A DNA stretch of 64,000 nt. Origin: Rhizobium sp. Root1220 (GTDB taxonomy: Bacteria; Pseudomonadota; Alphaproteobacteria; Rhizobiales; Rhizobiaceae). Positions 34,780 to 43,829 of this stretch are shown piece by piece. A model generated the notes under the pieces. That model was not told where the DNA came from and made no database searches. It worked only from the letters and a program-made list of their open reading frames with translations. A program made the position numbers and the translations under genes. Each line of letters opens with the position of its first letter. Within the stretch, counting starts at the first letter, position 1. The stretch covers positions 21,941 through 85,940 of the forward strand of contig NZ_LMDG01000014.1 of the NCBI RefSeq assembly GCF_001426265.1. Reading direction: 5' to 3'.

Positions 34780-35571
34780 ATGAACCTAGATCTGGAACGC
34801 AAGACTGCCCTGGTTACAGGGTCTACCGCCGGCATCGGCCTGGAGATTGCAAGGACCCTGGCGGTCGAAGGCGCGAACGTCATCGTGGCGGGTCGCAACA
34901 GAGACAAGCTCGATGCTGCCGTTGCAAGCATTCGTGCGTCGGGCGGTAAGGAAGTATCCGGCGTTGTCGCCGATGCCGCCACCGAGGCGGGGGCATCCGA
35001 GATCGTCAAAGCGGTCCCGGCCGTCGACATCCTTGTCAACAATCTCGGTATCTACGAAATAAAGCCATTTGCCGAGATCGACGACAATGAATGGCGGCGG
35101 TATTTCGACACCAACGTGCTGAGTGGCGTGCGACTGGCAAGGGCTTATTTTGACGGAATGCTGAAACGCAATTGGGGAAGGGTAATCTTCGTCTCCAGTG
35201 AATCCGGGCTAATGACGCCGGGCGACATGATCCACTACGGCATGACGAAGACCGCCCAGCTTGCGATTTCTCGCGGCCTTGCCGAACAGACGAAAGGGAC
35301 CGCTGTCACCGTGAACTCCGTCTTGCCCGGTCCCACCCAGTCCGAGGGGATTGTCGACTTCCTGAAGGGACTGTCGACAAAACCGAACGCCTCCGCGGCT
35401 GAGGCTGAGGCGGAATTCTTTGCAAAGCACCGCGCGACCTCTCTGCTGCAGCGCCTGATCGATCCGCAGGAAGTCGCCAATCTCGTAGCCTACGTGGCGA
35501 GCCCGCTTTCATCTGCGACCAACGGCGCGTCATTGCGGGTTGATGGCGGTGTCCTGCCGACACTGGCTTGA
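34780..35571 (+). CDS. SDR-family oxidoreductase 1
   Basis: A 263-residue short-chain dehydrogenase. The NAD(P)-binding motif is TGSTAGIG at residues 14-21, NNLGIYE stands in place of NNAG, and the catalytic tetrad is complete with a Ser in VSSESG and the YxxxK pair in HYGMTKTAQ. The substrate is not deducible. It begins 101 nt from the divergent LysR gene, and its stop lies 17 nt before the next SDR, so it leads a small operon. GAGG and AGAAG precede the ATG. Confidence 0.9.
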   Translation: MNLDLERKTALVTGSTAGIGLEIARTLAVEGANVIVAGRNRDKLDAAVASIRASGGKEVSGVVADAATEAGASEIVKAVPAVDILVNNLGIYEIKPFAEIDDNEWRRYFDTNVLSGVRLARAYFDGMLKRNWGRVIFVSSESGLMTPGDMIHYGMTKTAQLAISRGLAEQTKGTAVTVNSVLPGPTQSEGIVDFLKGLSTKPNASAAEAEAEFFAKHRATSLLQRLIDPQEVANLVAYVASPLSSATNGASLRVDGGVLPTLA

Positions 35572-35588
35572 GCGAAAGGACCAGAGAA

Positions 35589-36299
35589 GTGACATCCATT
35601 GTTAGGAAACGCGTGCTCGTTGTGGGCGGCAGCTCCGGTATCGGCTTTGCCGTCGCCGCCCAGGCCATCTCCGAAGGGGCTTCCGTCACCATTGCTTCGC
35701 GATCGCGGGACAAACTGGCGGAAGCGTCGCACCTTCTGGGCGGCGTGCCGACCGTCATTCTGGACACCGCAGACGAAAGCGGCATCGAGGCCTTCTTCGC
35801 AGCCGAGGACGCCTGGGACCACATCATCGTCTCCGCGGCGCAAACACCGAGCGGTCCGGTGAGAAAGCTGTCGCTTCAAGATGCAAGAACGGCGATGGAG
35901 AGCAAATTCTGGGGCGCGTACAGGATCGCGCGCGCCGCCAGGTTTACCGAGCGCGGGTCGTTGACCTTCATTTCCGGCTTCCTCAGCGAACGCCCCTCGG
36001 CGAATTCGGTGCTGCAGGGGGCAATCAACGCCGCCCTGGAGGCGCTTGCGCGGGGGCTGGCGCTGGAATTGTCACCGGTGCGGGTGAATGCCGTCTCTCC
36101 CGGCCTGATCGACACGCCGCTCTGGTCCAGGATGGATGATGACGCGCGCAAGGCGATGTTCGCCCGCGTCGCCGACAGCCTGCCGGCCAAGGTCGTCGGT
36201 CAGCCATCGGACATCGCGAATGCCGTCATGTTCGTACTCACCACGCCATTTGCGACCGGCTCGACGATCCGCGTCGATGGCGGGGGGGCGATCGGATAG
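35589..36299 (+). CDS. SDR-family protein 2 (atypical active site)
   Basis: A 236-residue SDR-fold protein. GTG 35589 is preferred, with AAAGGA upstream, giving VTSIVRKRVLVVGGSSGIGF with a normal nucleotide-binding GGSSGIG. The catalytic Tyr-x-x-x-Lys is not seen where expected: the segment SANSVLQGAINAALEALARG replaces it, as in a known subgroup of SDR proteins with this exact helix. The C-terminal RVNAVSPGLIDTPLWSRM is normal. It may be a non-canonical reductase or a non-catalytic partner of SDR 1. Confidence 0.86.
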   Translation: MTSIVRKRVLVVGGSSGIGFAVAAQAISEGASVTIASRSRDKLAEASHLLGGVPTVILDTADESGIEAFFAAEDAWDHIIVSAAQTPSGPVRKLSLQDARTAMESKFWGAYRIARAARFTERGSLTFISGFLSERPSANSVLQGAINAALEALARGLALELSPVRVNAVSPGLIDTPLWSRMDDDARKAMFARVADSLPAKVVGQPSDIANAVMFVLTTPFATGSTIRVDGGGAIG

Positions 36300-36303
36300 T
36301 GCC

Positions 36304-36681
36304 ATGAAAATTGATCATGTCACGTTGAGGACGGCGGACCTCGAAGCGACGCGCCAATTTCTGGAAGCGGTTCTGGGGTTGAAGCCTGGTCATCGCCCGG
36401 CGTTTTCGTTTCCCGGCTATTGGCTCTACGAAGGTGACGACCCGATCGTACATCTCATTCCGGGTGGCGGCCGTATGACGGGACACGACGCCGAGATCAT
36501 CGATCATGCGGGATTCCGGCTCCATGACTATCACGGCACCAGGACGAGGCTCGAGGCACGCGGCATCGGGTACTCCACAATGGATTTGCCCGACCTTGGC
36601 GAACGGCGTCTTTTCGTGCGAACGCCGGGCGGCATACTTCTGGAGCTTGTATTTCGAACCGAACTCCCGGCGACGGCGTAA
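36304..36681 (+). CDS. Glyoxalase/dioxygenase-fold (VOC) protein
   Basis: A 125-residue VOC protein. MKIDHVTLRTADLEATRQFL gives the first metal-ligand His5, DHAGFRLHDY the second region, and RTPGGILLELVF the terminal Glu. These positions fit a divalent-metal site. Small VOC proteins can act as dioxygenases, isomerases or resistance proteins. It starts 4 nt after the SDR 2 stop and belongs to the same unit. Confidence 0.87.
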   Translation: MKIDHVTLRTADLEATRQFLEAVLGLKPGHRPAFSFPGYWLYEGDDPIVHLIPGGGRMTGHDAEIIDHAGFRLHDYHGTRTRLEARGIGYSTMDLPDLGERRLFVRTPGGILLELVFRTELPATA

Positions 36682-36820
36682 CGGGCGCGCCAGGTTAAAA
36701 CCCTTGTCCTGAAAGCCTTCCACTCCAAGTGGAGATCCATGCTCTTTCAGCTTGCGTCGTTGCAAATGACCCGCCTAATCTTGTTCCCGAGCGGCGGAGG
36801 GCCGCGTGGGAGGAGCAACG

Positions 36821-37609
36821 ATGGATCTGGGTTTGCGCGGCAAGTGCGCCGTGATCACGGGCGGAAGTGTCGGGATAGGTTTGGCGATTGCCGAGGGTCT
36901 GGCGAAGGAGGGCGCCGACGTCGTGCTAGCGGCGCGCGGGGCCGAGCGTGTTCACGCGGAAGCCGCCCGCATCGCCGACGAGTTCAAGGTCAGGGCGACG
37001 GGGGTCGCCTGCGATGTCGCCACGCCGGCTGGCGTGGCTGATCTTATCGGTGAAGCCGAGCGGATGGGCGGCGCCGACATTCTCGTCAACAACGCGGGGA
37101 CCGGTTCCAACGAGACAATCATGGAGGCACCGGACGAGAAATGGCAGCAATACTGGGATCTGCATGTCATGGCGGCAGTTCGCCTGGCCCGCGGGTTGGT
37201 GCCGCAGATGCGGCAACGGGGCGGCGGCGTCATTCTGCACAACGCCTCAATCTGCGCCGCTCAGCCCCTTTGGTACGAGCCGATCTACAACGTCACGAAA
37301 TCGGCGTTGATGATGTTCTCTAAGACGCTGTCGACCGAGGTCGTCGGGGACAACATCCGCGTCAACTGCGTCAATCCCGGACTTGTCCTGACACCCGATT
37401 GGATCAAGACCGCAAAGCAACTCACGTCGGAAACAGGTGGAGATTGGCAGGGCTATCTCGACAGCGTCGCTCGTGAGCACGCGCCCATCAAGCGTTTCGC
37501 TTCGCCGGAGGAACTGGCGAATTTCTTTGTCTTCCTGTGCTCGGAAAAGGCAAGCTATTCGGTTGGTTCGACCTACTTCGTCGATGGCGGCATGATGAAG
37601 GCGCTGTAG
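36821..37609 (+). CDS. SDR-family oxidoreductase 3
   Basis: A 262-residue short-chain dehydrogenase. The motif AVITGGSVGIGLAIAEGLAK binds the cofactor, NNAGTGSNE follows, and a Ser in NASICAA together with YNVTK gives the catalytic set. C-terminal SVGSTYFVDGG is typical. ATG 36821 follows GGGAGGAG at good spacing. It lies 139 nt after the VOC gene, so it may have its own promoter. It probably works in the same unknown catabolic route as SDR 1 and 2. Confidence 0.9.
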   Translation: MDLGLRGKCAVITGGSVGIGLAIAEGLAKEGADVVLAARGAERVHAEAARIADEFKVRATGVACDVATPAGVADLIGEAERMGGADILVNNAGTGSNETIMEAPDEKWQQYWDLHVMAAVRLARGLVPQMRQRGGGVILHNASICAAQPLWYEPIYNVTKSALMMFSKTLSTEVVGDNIRVNCVNPGLVLTPDWIKTAKQLTSETGGDWQGYLDSVAREHAPIKRFASPEELANFFVFLCSEKASYSVGSTYFVDGGMMKAL

Positions 37610-37732
37610 GGCACGGATGCGGACGCCAGACCTGCTACCCTGTCGTTGCCAAGCAATAGGCCAACAGCAATCGGCAGGCTATTTCGTATCAGTTCGCTTT
37701 CCATGACGAAGAGGTTTGGCTTCGCGACGAAC

Positions 37733-37807
37733 TGGTACGCCCTACGAGAGTCGAACTCGTCTTTACAGAATGAGAATCTGTTGTCCTAACCGATAGACGA
37801 AGGGCGC
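37733..37807 (-). tRNA. tRNA-Glu (anticodon CTC)
   Basis: The minus strand folds into a full cloverleaf. The acceptor stem GCGCCCT pairs with AGGGCGT, the D arm is TCGTCTATCGGTTAGGA, the anticodon stem ACAGA/TCTGT has loop TTCTCAT (anticodon CTC), and the T arm contains GTTCGA. The 3' CCA is encoded. It resembles the tRNA-Glu at 41151 with changes mainly in the anticodon and T stems. Confidence 0.92.
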
Positions 37808-37876
37808 CTTCAATGTGAAATAGGAGCGCGAGACCGCTTTGACAAGTCGCCGGATTATAACTGGAATTCAACAGAA

Positions 37877-37892
37877 TGGCACGCCATAGGGG
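37877..37892. repeat. att-like direct repeat, left copy
   Basis: The sequence tggcacgccatagggg matches 15 of 16 bases of the 3' end of tRNA-Glu(TTC) at 41151-41166, in the same orientation. It is the expected footprint of integration into the tRNA 3' end. It also forms a short hairpin with the following ggtgtgcca. Confidence 0.65.
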
Positions 37893-38176
37893 TGTGCCAT
37901 CTTGTTGCCTTTTCAAGGGGTTGCAAAAGCGAGTCACTTATCAAAGCTCGCTATTGCCATGGGGAGTCATTTATTCGCGTTCCGCTTTCGTACCAAATTG
38001 CGCTCATCAATGTTTGGGACGCACAAAAGTGATTTGTGTTGTCTCGGCGTTGTGGGAACATGGCCGCGAGGGACCGAATGCAAAGCATATTCGTCACGGC
38101 ATTGCACGGTTTCCACGACACGGCAGGCATTGCTCGGCGCGGTACTTCCTATTTCTCTTGAGAAAGGAGTAGCGCG

Positions 38177-38377
38177 ATGAAGCGCGATATAGAGTGGGAG
38201 CTAACCGCTCCCGAGATTGATGCTTATCGTCTTGCTAAACAGGCCGGATTCGAGCTCCTCAAGAATCCCGACGCGCAGGCCGATGGATACTTGTTAGCGG
38301 ACGACCGAAATTGTGTGGTTTTCGGCTCGGAGTATTCCGCCGATCTAGATGATATCCTTCTCTGGCTTGCCAGGTGA
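38177..38377 (+). CDS. 66-aa acidic small protein
   Basis: A short soluble protein (MKRDIEWELTAPEIDAYRLA...DLDDILLWLAR) with an alpha/beta feel and no known motif. AAAGGAG lies 9 nt before the ATG, and a strong hairpin (38379-38412) begins right after the stop, so it forms a complete single-gene unit. It lies inside the presumed integrated element. Function unknown. Confidence 0.75.
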   Translation: MKRDIEWELTAPEIDAYRLAKQAGFELLKNPDAQADGYLLADDRNCVVFGSEYSADLDDILLWLAR

Positions 38378-38378
38378 G

Positions 38379-38412
38379 GTAGAAGGGGAGGGCCTAAGTC
38401 CTCCCTTTCTAC
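38379..38412 (+). terminator. Strong hairpin after the 66-aa gene
   Basis: GTAGAAGGGGAGG pairs over 13 bp with CCTCCCTTTCTAC around an 8-nt loop. There is no long T-run after it, but the stem is very stable and directly follows the stop codon. It could also act for the convergent DUF1254 gene. Confidence 0.75.
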
Positions 38413-38492
38413 GTTGGCCGAGTTTCGTATTTGTACCAATAGCGGGCCATCGGGGCACTAGCCGACAAAGTGCCCCGCCCCGACCAGAGACC

Positions 38493-40043
38493 TCAGGTCG
38501 CCTTGATCTTGGGTGGCTGCCATGATCCGTCCAAGACTGGCTCCTTGCCCCAGTAGGCCCGAATGTAGAGAGAGAAGCGACCATCCGGGGCGGGAAGCCA
38601 ATTTGTTTCCCTGTCTCCTCCCGGCGATTTTTCGCTCACGTAGAGCGTGAGTGAGCCGTCACTGTTGCGCTTCAGGTTTTTGTTCTTTGTCCCGAGTGAA
38701 AAACGCTTCAGATCATTGACGTGGAACAGGTGCTTGTCGTTGTACAAAGTCAGCGACCAGAAACCGTTGACCGGCGGTTCTTGTCCTGTGGGGAAGGTGA
38801 CCGCATAGCTGCCGCTGCCGGTCAGTTGTTTCCCGTTCTCGTCATATTCGGTGTAGAAATACTGGGTCTCGTTTGGTCGGTTGTCGAACATGTTCGACTT
38901 CGAGGTCCCGGTTCGGTTGAAATAATCGACGCCGAACTGGGCATTGTTGGTGGACCGGTTCCATCCATTGCCGGCCGGGCGGCCGTTGTGCTTCCATTCA
39001 AAGAACGGATGGATCACCCTTTCCTCGGTTTCGATGGCAGTTTCGATTAAAAGCTTCTTGAGGTCCGGGTCCTTGGCTGCTGCGTCAATCAACAAGCGGA
39101 ACTGGCCGTAAAGCGCCTCCTCGCCCGGGAGTGGATCGGCAGCCGCAAGCGCATCGGGAAACTGGTCAAAGAAATTCTCAGGGACAACCCATTTTGTTTC
39201 TCCACCACCGCCGTCCGGATCGGACGATTGCGGAACCGGAATGTCCTTGGCCTTCGCCCATTCGATTGTCTTCATCTCACCGGTGAAGTCCTTGAGCGGA
39301 TAGAAGACGACCTGATTGATGGCCGACTGGATCGCCTTCTTATCCTCAGGCGTATCGTCTTGAAAAATGCGCGGGATCGCGTTTGCAAGTGCAGTTGGGC
39401 TGCGGATGACATCGGTAATTCCATCGGGCTTCAAACCTGCCCATCGCGGACCTGCCAGCAGATAGAAGCCGGGCTTTGTGCCGTAAGGCTTGCCGAGATG
39501 GCCGAACTGGTCCGTACGGGCATCGTAGAGCGCATAGACCCAGAAGCGGTCGCCGAAATCCGGGACCTGCGCAACAACCGGCTCCTCATCGAGCGAGAAG
39601 AATCCGAGGCCGTAGACAACGTCCTGATTTGGGCAGGTCACGAAGGTTTCGGTAGGCTCGATGTAGTCGTGGAGCATGCCGACTTGGCCGCGCGGTGCGG
39701 CAGGTAGGATACCCCCTAGCAAGCCGGGATACGGCGCTTGCGTAATCTTGGCGTTTCGGTTGAGCATGTTGACGATGGGCCAGCCCCAGACATAGGCCAT
39801 CTGCGCGATGGCTTTGGCATATCCTGGCTGCATCGTGATTCCAGTGGCAGGCATCGTGACTTCCGGAGCGGCACCGGCAGCCTGCGCTTGAGCCGCTTCG
39901 GCTGCCATCAATATCGGTGCAGCTGAAAGTGCGACCGGCGTGGCCGCCCTTGCCCCCAGAGCGGCGAGAGTTGCCGCTCCGATACTTCCCTTCATTGCGC
40001 CGCGACGAGTGATCTGCGCGCGGCTTTCCGGTGTCTCTTTCAT
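38493..40043 (-). CDS. Tat-exported DUF1254/DUF1214 protein
   Basis: A 516-residue protein. The N-terminus [20 protein letters not shown] carries the twin-arginine motif TRRGAMK and a hydrophobic stretch to about residue 55 ([10 protein letters not shown]), so it is exported folded. DUF1254 landmarks are [20 protein letters not shown] and [23 protein letters not shown]1214 landmarks are [20 protein letters not shown] and [23 protein letters not shown] 40043 follows AGGAG; an upstream ATG (40082) is less likely. The shared 17-bp motif lies 63 nt upstream. Its Tat signal contrasts with the Sec signal of the copy at 7.5 kb. Biochemical role unknown. Confidence 0.88.
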   Translation of the reverse strand: MKETPESRAQITRRGAMKGSIGAATLAALGARAATPVALSAAPILMAAEAAQAQAAGAAPEVTMPATGITMQPGYAKAIAQMAYVWGWPIVNMLNRNAKITQAPYPGLLGGILPAAPRGQVGMLHDYIEPTETFVTCPNQDVVYGLGFFSLDEEPVVAQVPDFGDRFWVYALYDARTDQFGHLGKPYGTKPGFYLLAGPRWAGLKPDGITDVIRSPTALANAIPRIFQDDTPEDKKAIQSAINQVVFYPLKDFTGEMKTIEWAKAKDIPVPQSSDPDGGGGETKWVVPENFFDQFPDALAAADPLPGEEALYGQFRLLIDAAAKDPDLKKLLIETAIETEERVIHPFFEWKHNGRPAGNGWNRSTNNAQFGVDYFNRTGTSKSNMFDNRPNETQYFYTEYDENGKQLTGSGSYAVTFPTGQEPPVNGFWSLTLYNDKHLFHVNDLKRFSLGTKNKNLKRNSDGSLTLYVSEKSPGGDRETNWLPAPDGRFSLYIRAYWGKEPVLDGSWQPPKIKAT

Positions 40044-40105
40044 GATAGGCTCCTGATTGGCGACTGCGGGTGACGCCAGCACACCACCAGTGCGGCACTT
40101 TGCAT

Positions 40106-40122
40106 AAGTACGTTACGGTAAA
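40106..40122 (-). promoter_or_regulatory. Motif shared with the other DUF1254 gene (copy 2)
   Basis: On the minus strand the sequence is TTTACCGTAACGTACTT, 16 of 17 identical to the motif at 7407-7423, and again upstream of a DUF1254 gene, at a similar distance from the start (63 versus 54 nt). The palindromic core TTACnGTAA is retained. A common regulator is the simplest explanation. Confidence 0.6.
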
Positions 40123-40159
40123 TTGTGCCGTAAATTTCCGCTGGGCAGAAGGCCGACAA

Positions 40160-41063
40160 TATAAACGGGAGCCGGTGAGAAGAACTCGGATGAATGGGCG
40201 GGCTATGAGGGCAAGACGCTGGCCGGGCATATCCGGCATGCGCGGGTCTTTCTCGAAAGCCCGATGGACAAGGGATCGAAGGCGACGTTTGCCATGGCGG
40301 CGATCAGTACGCCAGAGACCGAAATCCTGCCGCTTTTGCGCAAGCATGTCGCAAGCCATGCTGCGCATAAGGCCAAGCGGATAGCGATTGTCATCCGCAA
40401 GCTCTATGCCGCCGCCGTCGAGGCCGAATGGTGCCTGCGCAATCTTGGCGCAGATCTCCAGAAGATCGAATTGCCGAAAGCGACACCGCAAAAGCCATGG
40501 CCACCGGAAATTGTCGATCAGTACGATCGCCATCATCAGCCGGGAACCGCCGCCCGGACATGCCTCGCCTTGGCGCGCTTTCTAGGAAACAGGCGAGGGG
40601 ATGTCGCTACCGTCGAATGGAGCCAGCTTAGGCCGCATCGATCGATGAAATCAAGGTAACGACCATCATCGAATTCGAGGCGAGGAAGAACGCGCACAAT
40701 GGCAAGAATGCCAAGGTGGTCCTGTTCGTGCCGCCAGAGCTTGAGATCGCCCTGAACGCGCTGGACCGATCCAAGGGCGGTACGATCCGCAAGACCATGT
40801 ATGGCGAGGCTTTCTCGGAAAAGAGCCTGACCGGCATGATGGCGCATTGGTGCAAGCAGGCCGGGATCGCACCGGGCTATACCCTGCATGGCCTGCGGCG
40901 ATCCTTTGCCAGCGAGCTAGCCGAGGGTGCCGCCGATCCTTTCGCGATCATGAAGGCAATGGGCCACAAGGATATCTCGACGACGATGATTTACCTGAAA
41001 GACCTGAACGCGGAGCCGATGGCGCAACGCGCGGCGGCGGCGGCAAGCAAGCGGCGGAGGTAA
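40160..41063 (+). pseudogene. Broken tyrosine recombinase (integrase)
   Basis: Two frames carry one integrase. The first (to about 40659) has the core-binding part (KTLAGHIRHARVFLESPMDK and ILPLLRKHVASHAAHKAKRI) and the catalytic Arg region FLGNRRGDVATVEW. After a frameshift near 40635 the second frame has VVLFVPPELEIALNALDRSK and then the catalytic HGLRRSFASELAEG and MGHKDISTTMIYL with the nucleophile Tyr. The N-terminal arm-binding domain is missing. It ends 88 nt before tRNA-Glu(TTC), the usual place for an integrase that uses that tRNA. Non-functional as it stands. Confidence 0.85.
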
Positions 41064-41150
41064 AGCGGTTACGCGCCCATAACTGAGTCACTGATCGATA
41101 AGTGATTCGATGGTGAATCGGCATTGTAAGTAATTGAAAAATAAGCACGA

Positions 41151-41166
41151 TGGCACGCCCTAGGGG
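41151..41166. repeat. att-like direct repeat, right copy (tRNA 3' end)
   Basis: The 3' terminal 16 bases of tRNA-Glu(TTC), tggcacgccctagggg on the plus strand, repeated at 37877 with one change. This copy keeps the tRNA intact. Confidence 0.65.
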
Positions 41167-41225
41167 AGTCGAACCCCTCTTCCCAGAATGAAAATCTGGT
41201 GTCCTAACCGATAGACGAAGGGCGC
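41151..41225 (-). tRNA. tRNA-Glu (anticodon TTC)
   Basis: The minus strand gives a complete cloverleaf. The acceptor GCGCCCT/AGGGCGT has a G-U closing pair, the D arm is TCGTCTATCGGTTAGGA, the anticodon arm CCAGA/TCTGG has loop TTTTCAT (anticodon TTC), and the T arm is GAGGGGTTCGACTCCCCT. CCA is encoded. It is the probable integration target of the adjacent relic element. Confidence 0.95.
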
Positions 41226-41397
41226 TTCCTTCGTGGTGGCGCCCTTATCGCCAATTAAGATTTTTATCAAAAAAATGACAGGAATTTCTTGCGCAGGCGA
41301 AATGGGGATTATCGTCGTTGAATCAGGTTCCTGGCCGCAAATCCTTACGCATTGGCGTATGATTTGACTTAACGTGATGCCTGTAGAATGGCGGTGG

Positions 41398-42507
41398 TCA
41401 CAGCGCCCGTGCGAGGGTCGTTGGCGCGCCCCTTCCGCCGCATCCCCAGTTCCAGTCACGGTTTTTTCCCGTGTCGAGATGGATGGAATCCGTGTGGCAG
41501 TAGGTGCCGACGCCACCGCGTTCGGGCAACGAGCGGATGTAGCCTGCTACGTCCCATTTGGAAACGCCGCTGACCTGAATGTCGGCGGCATCGCAGCTCT
41601 TGTGCATGGACTCTTCCGCGCCGCCGGCCATCCTGTTGTGTTCCGGGTCCCGATAGCCCGAGGTGACCACGACCGGCTTGCCGAAATGGGTTTCGACAGC
41701 CTTGATGACGTTCAGAAGATTGGGCTTGAAGCACCCGACCTCGACTTTGTCGTTCTGAATGTGAAGCCCGTTGGGCGCCATGCGCGTCATGCCGGGCAGG
41801 GAGGCCTTCTGCAGGAGGCCCGAAAGGCTGCCGAGCAGATTTTGCCTCGGTGCGCTGTAAAGAGCGTTCACTGTCTGACCGGGAAGCGCGCCCGTTGCCA
41901 ATGCAGTGTGGGCGGGCGTGATCTGTGTGCTGACGTTCTCGGAGGATTGCTGCGGCAGCACGGCTTGACCCTGCTGTGGCTGTTCGGGCGGTGTCTGGCT
42001 GCTGTAGACGCTGGACCGCGTCGGGCTGACACCGGCCGGGGCATACGCGTTCCCGCCGGGCGATTGCAGTACAGTCGATGTCGGATTGTTCTGCGATGTT
42101 GAACGGGCTGAAAATATGCTGATCGCCTGGGCATTGATTCCCGTCGACTGCATCGTCAGGCCGCCGATATTGGCGGGGGCGGAGGCAGCCGACCCCGCGG
42201 CCATCGGCTGCGCTTCACCCGGCTGCGCTGTTGCTGCTGCCTGCGCACCGGATGCGCTGACCATCGGGTCGCGATAGCCGGGCTGGGCAACAGGTGCGTT
42301 TGCGGCGGTGCTTTGCTGGCCCGTGGATGGATCGGCGGGGGTGAGCACGGCGGCTGCATCGACGGCTTTCTTGTCCGACACGCAGCCGGCCAGCGCCAAC
42401 ACCGACGTGGCGACCAGAAGTGCAGCCCCGAGGGGCATGCGCTTTTCGATAGCGAACAAGCGAGCAATCTCCAAAATGGAGGCGAAACCCGCTGAAAGTC
42501 GCGCCAT
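41398..42507 (-). CDS. Lipoprotein with M15A-type peptidase domain
   Basis: A protein of about 369 residues. The start is set at MARLSAG (42507), but an earlier ATG (42594) and a later one (42438) are open. A lipoprotein signal VLALAGCVSDKK is followed by a long low-complexity Ala/Ser/Pro/Gln linker (about 45-235). The C-terminal peptidase M15A-like domain has YRDPEHNRMAG, SMHKSCDAADIQVSG and HTDSIHLDTG, where His, Asp and His fit the zinc site of D-Ala-D-Ala-cleaving enzymes. Probable envelope peptidoglycan peptidase tethered to a membrane by its lipid. Confidence 0.85.
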   Translation of the reverse strand: MARLSAGFASILEIARLFAIEKRMPLGAALLVATSVLALAGCVSDKKAVDAAAVLTPADPSTGQQSTAANAPVAQPGYRDPMVSASGAQAAATAQPGEAQPMAAGSAASAPANIGGLTMQSTGINAQAISIFSARSTSQNNPTSTVLQSPGGNAYAPAGVSPTRSSVYSSQTPPEQPQQGQAVLPQQSSENVSTQITPAHTALATGALPGQTVNALYSAPRQNLLGSLSGLLQKASLPGMTRMAPNGLHIQNDKVEVGCFKPNLLNVIKAVETHFGKPVVVTSGYRDPEHNRMAGGAEESMHKSCDAADIQVSGVSKWDVAGYIRSLPERGGVGTYCHTDSIHLDTGKNRDWNWGCGGRGAPTTLARAL

Positions 42508-42615
42508 TCGCCTTGAGTCAGCTGGAGAGTGCCCGTTGCTTCGGCTTGCGACAAGCGCGATCCGGCCGCAGTTACCCGGAATCGCAAAAGCCACAAGCCT
42601 CGCAAAAGCCTCGGC

Positions 42616-43056
42616 TTACCAGGCGCCGGTATTGCCCATCGAGGCCCATGGTTCGGCGTTGGGCAGACTGCCGCCCTTCTGCAGGATCTCGATGGAGATT
42701 CCATCCGGGGAGCGAACGAAGGCCATGTGGCCGTCGCGCGGCGGGCGATTGATAGTGATGCCGTTGTCCATCAGCTTCTGGCATGTGGCGTAGATATCGT
42801 CGACTTCGTAGGCGAGGTGGCCGAAGTTGCGTCCACCCGTATAGTTCTCCGTGTCCCAGTTATAAGTGAGTTCGAGGCAAGGCGCGCCTTTGGCACTGGC
42901 GTCGGTCCGGTCTTCCGGTGCGGCCAGAAACACCAGTGTGAAGCGGCCCTTTTCATTGTCGATACGGCGCACTTCCTCGAGGCCGAACAGCGTGGCGTAA
43001 AAGTTCAGCGACGCATCCAGGTCCTTCACGCGGACCATCGTGTGGAGATAACGCAT
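42616..43056 (-). CDS. gloA: Lactoylglutathione lyase (glyoxalase I)
   Basis: A 146-residue VOC enzyme that converts the methylglyoxal-glutathione hemithioacetal to S-lactoylglutathione. It begins [20 protein letters not shown] (metal His5) and contains [20 protein letters not shown] (Glu, then the HLAYEVDD His region) and [12 protein letters not shown] (terminal Glu). Length and motifs match proteobacterial GloA of the nickel-type class. It stands alone, with a GAGAGGAA sequence before the ATG. The family is connected to detoxification of triose by-products. Confidence 0.94.
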   Translation of the reverse strand: MRYLHTMVRVKDLDASLNFYATLFGLEEVRRIDNEKGRFTLVFLAAPEDRTDASAKGAPCLELTYNWDTENYTGGRNFGHLAYEVDDIYATCQKLMDNGITINRPPRDGHMAFVRSPDGISIEILQKGGSLPNAEPWASMGNTGAW

Positions 43057-43250
43057 TATGTTTCCTCTCTAAATGCGGGTTCAAATTCGTATGTGGCGGA
43101 GAGTCAGCTTCGTGCAAGACTCCGGGGTATAATTGGCAACTGCGAATAATGGAAAAGTAGGACTTGCGCTAATCCGTTACCAACATGTTAATCTTGATCT
43201 CAAGAATCAGTTAACCGTAACAGTGTGACGCGTATTGAGGGGCTGGCGAC

Positions 43251-43829
43251 ATGGCTGACAGAATTTCATCAAAGGAATTCACCGACCTCGATCAACTCGC
43301 GGGAGAAGCGGTCGATCTCATTGAAATCACTGGCGTTGTCAAGTGGTTCGATGTCGCCAAAGGCTTCGGTTTCATTGTGCCGGACAACGGAATGCAGGAT
43401 GTCTTGCTACACGTGACCTGCCTGCGCCGAGACGGTTATCAAACGATTTTGGAAGGCACGCGCATCGTCGCCCTGATTCAGCGGCGCGAACGGGGCTACC
43501 AGGCGTTCAAGATCCTGTCGATGGATCAGTCTACCGCCATTCATCCTTCTCAGATGCCGCCTGTACGCACGCATGTGCAGGTCACGCCCACAAGCGGGCT
43601 GGAGCGGGTGCTTGTCAAATGGTTCAACCGCACCAAGGGCTTCGGGTTCCTGACACGTGGGGAGGGCACCGAGGATATTTTTGTTCACATGGAAACGCTT
43701 CGGCGGTTCGGCCTGACGGAACTGCGTCCGGGCCAGGTCGTGTTGGTGCGCTATGGCGACGGCGACAAGGGGCTGATGGCCGCCGAAATTCATCCGGATG
43801 TGCCGAGCCCGGCGAGCCGTGCGCATTGA
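43251..43829 (+). CDS. Two-domain cold-shock protein
   Basis: A 192-residue protein with two cold-shock domains: VVKWFDVAKGFGFIVPDNGM with DVLLHVTCLRRDG (about 28-92) and VLVKWFNRTKGFGFLTRGEG with DIFVHMETLRRFG (about 118-182). The linker carries Pro and Thr. Tandem CspA proteins of this kind are widespread in alphaproteobacteria and bind nucleic acid. The stop codon TGA shares a base with the ATG of the DUF192 gene (TGATG), so the two are coupled. Confidence 0.93.
   Translation: MADRISSKEFTDLDQLAGEAVDLIEITGVVKWFDVAKGFGFIVPDNGMQDVLLHVTCLRRDGYQTILEGTRIVALIQRRERGYQAFKILSMDQSTAIHPSQMPPVRTHVQVTPTSGLERVLVKWFNRTKGFGFLTRGEGTEDIFVHMETLRRFGLTELRPGQVVLVRYGDGDKGLMAAEIHPDVPSPASRAH

Larger units (their letters stand above)
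37877..41166. mobile_element. Remnant of a tRNA-Glu-integrated element
   Basis: The stretch is bounded by direct repeats of the tRNA-Glu(TTC) 3' end: tggcacgccatagggg at 37877 and tggcacgccctagggg at 41151, differing by one base of 16. A broken tyrosine integrase lies at the right end, 88 nt from the intact tRNA. Cargo is a 66-aa gene and a Tat-exported DUF1254 gene. At 3.3 kb this is a shrunken relic, not a functional element. Next to both ends a GAGTCACT(T/G)ATC motif occurs (about 37930 and 41083), possibly integrase arm sites. Confidence 0.6.

Noticed and set aside
37877..37899. Hairpin tggcacgcc...ggtgtgcca as a terminator
   Set aside because: No U-tract and no gene ending here; the match to the tRNA 3' end explains it better.
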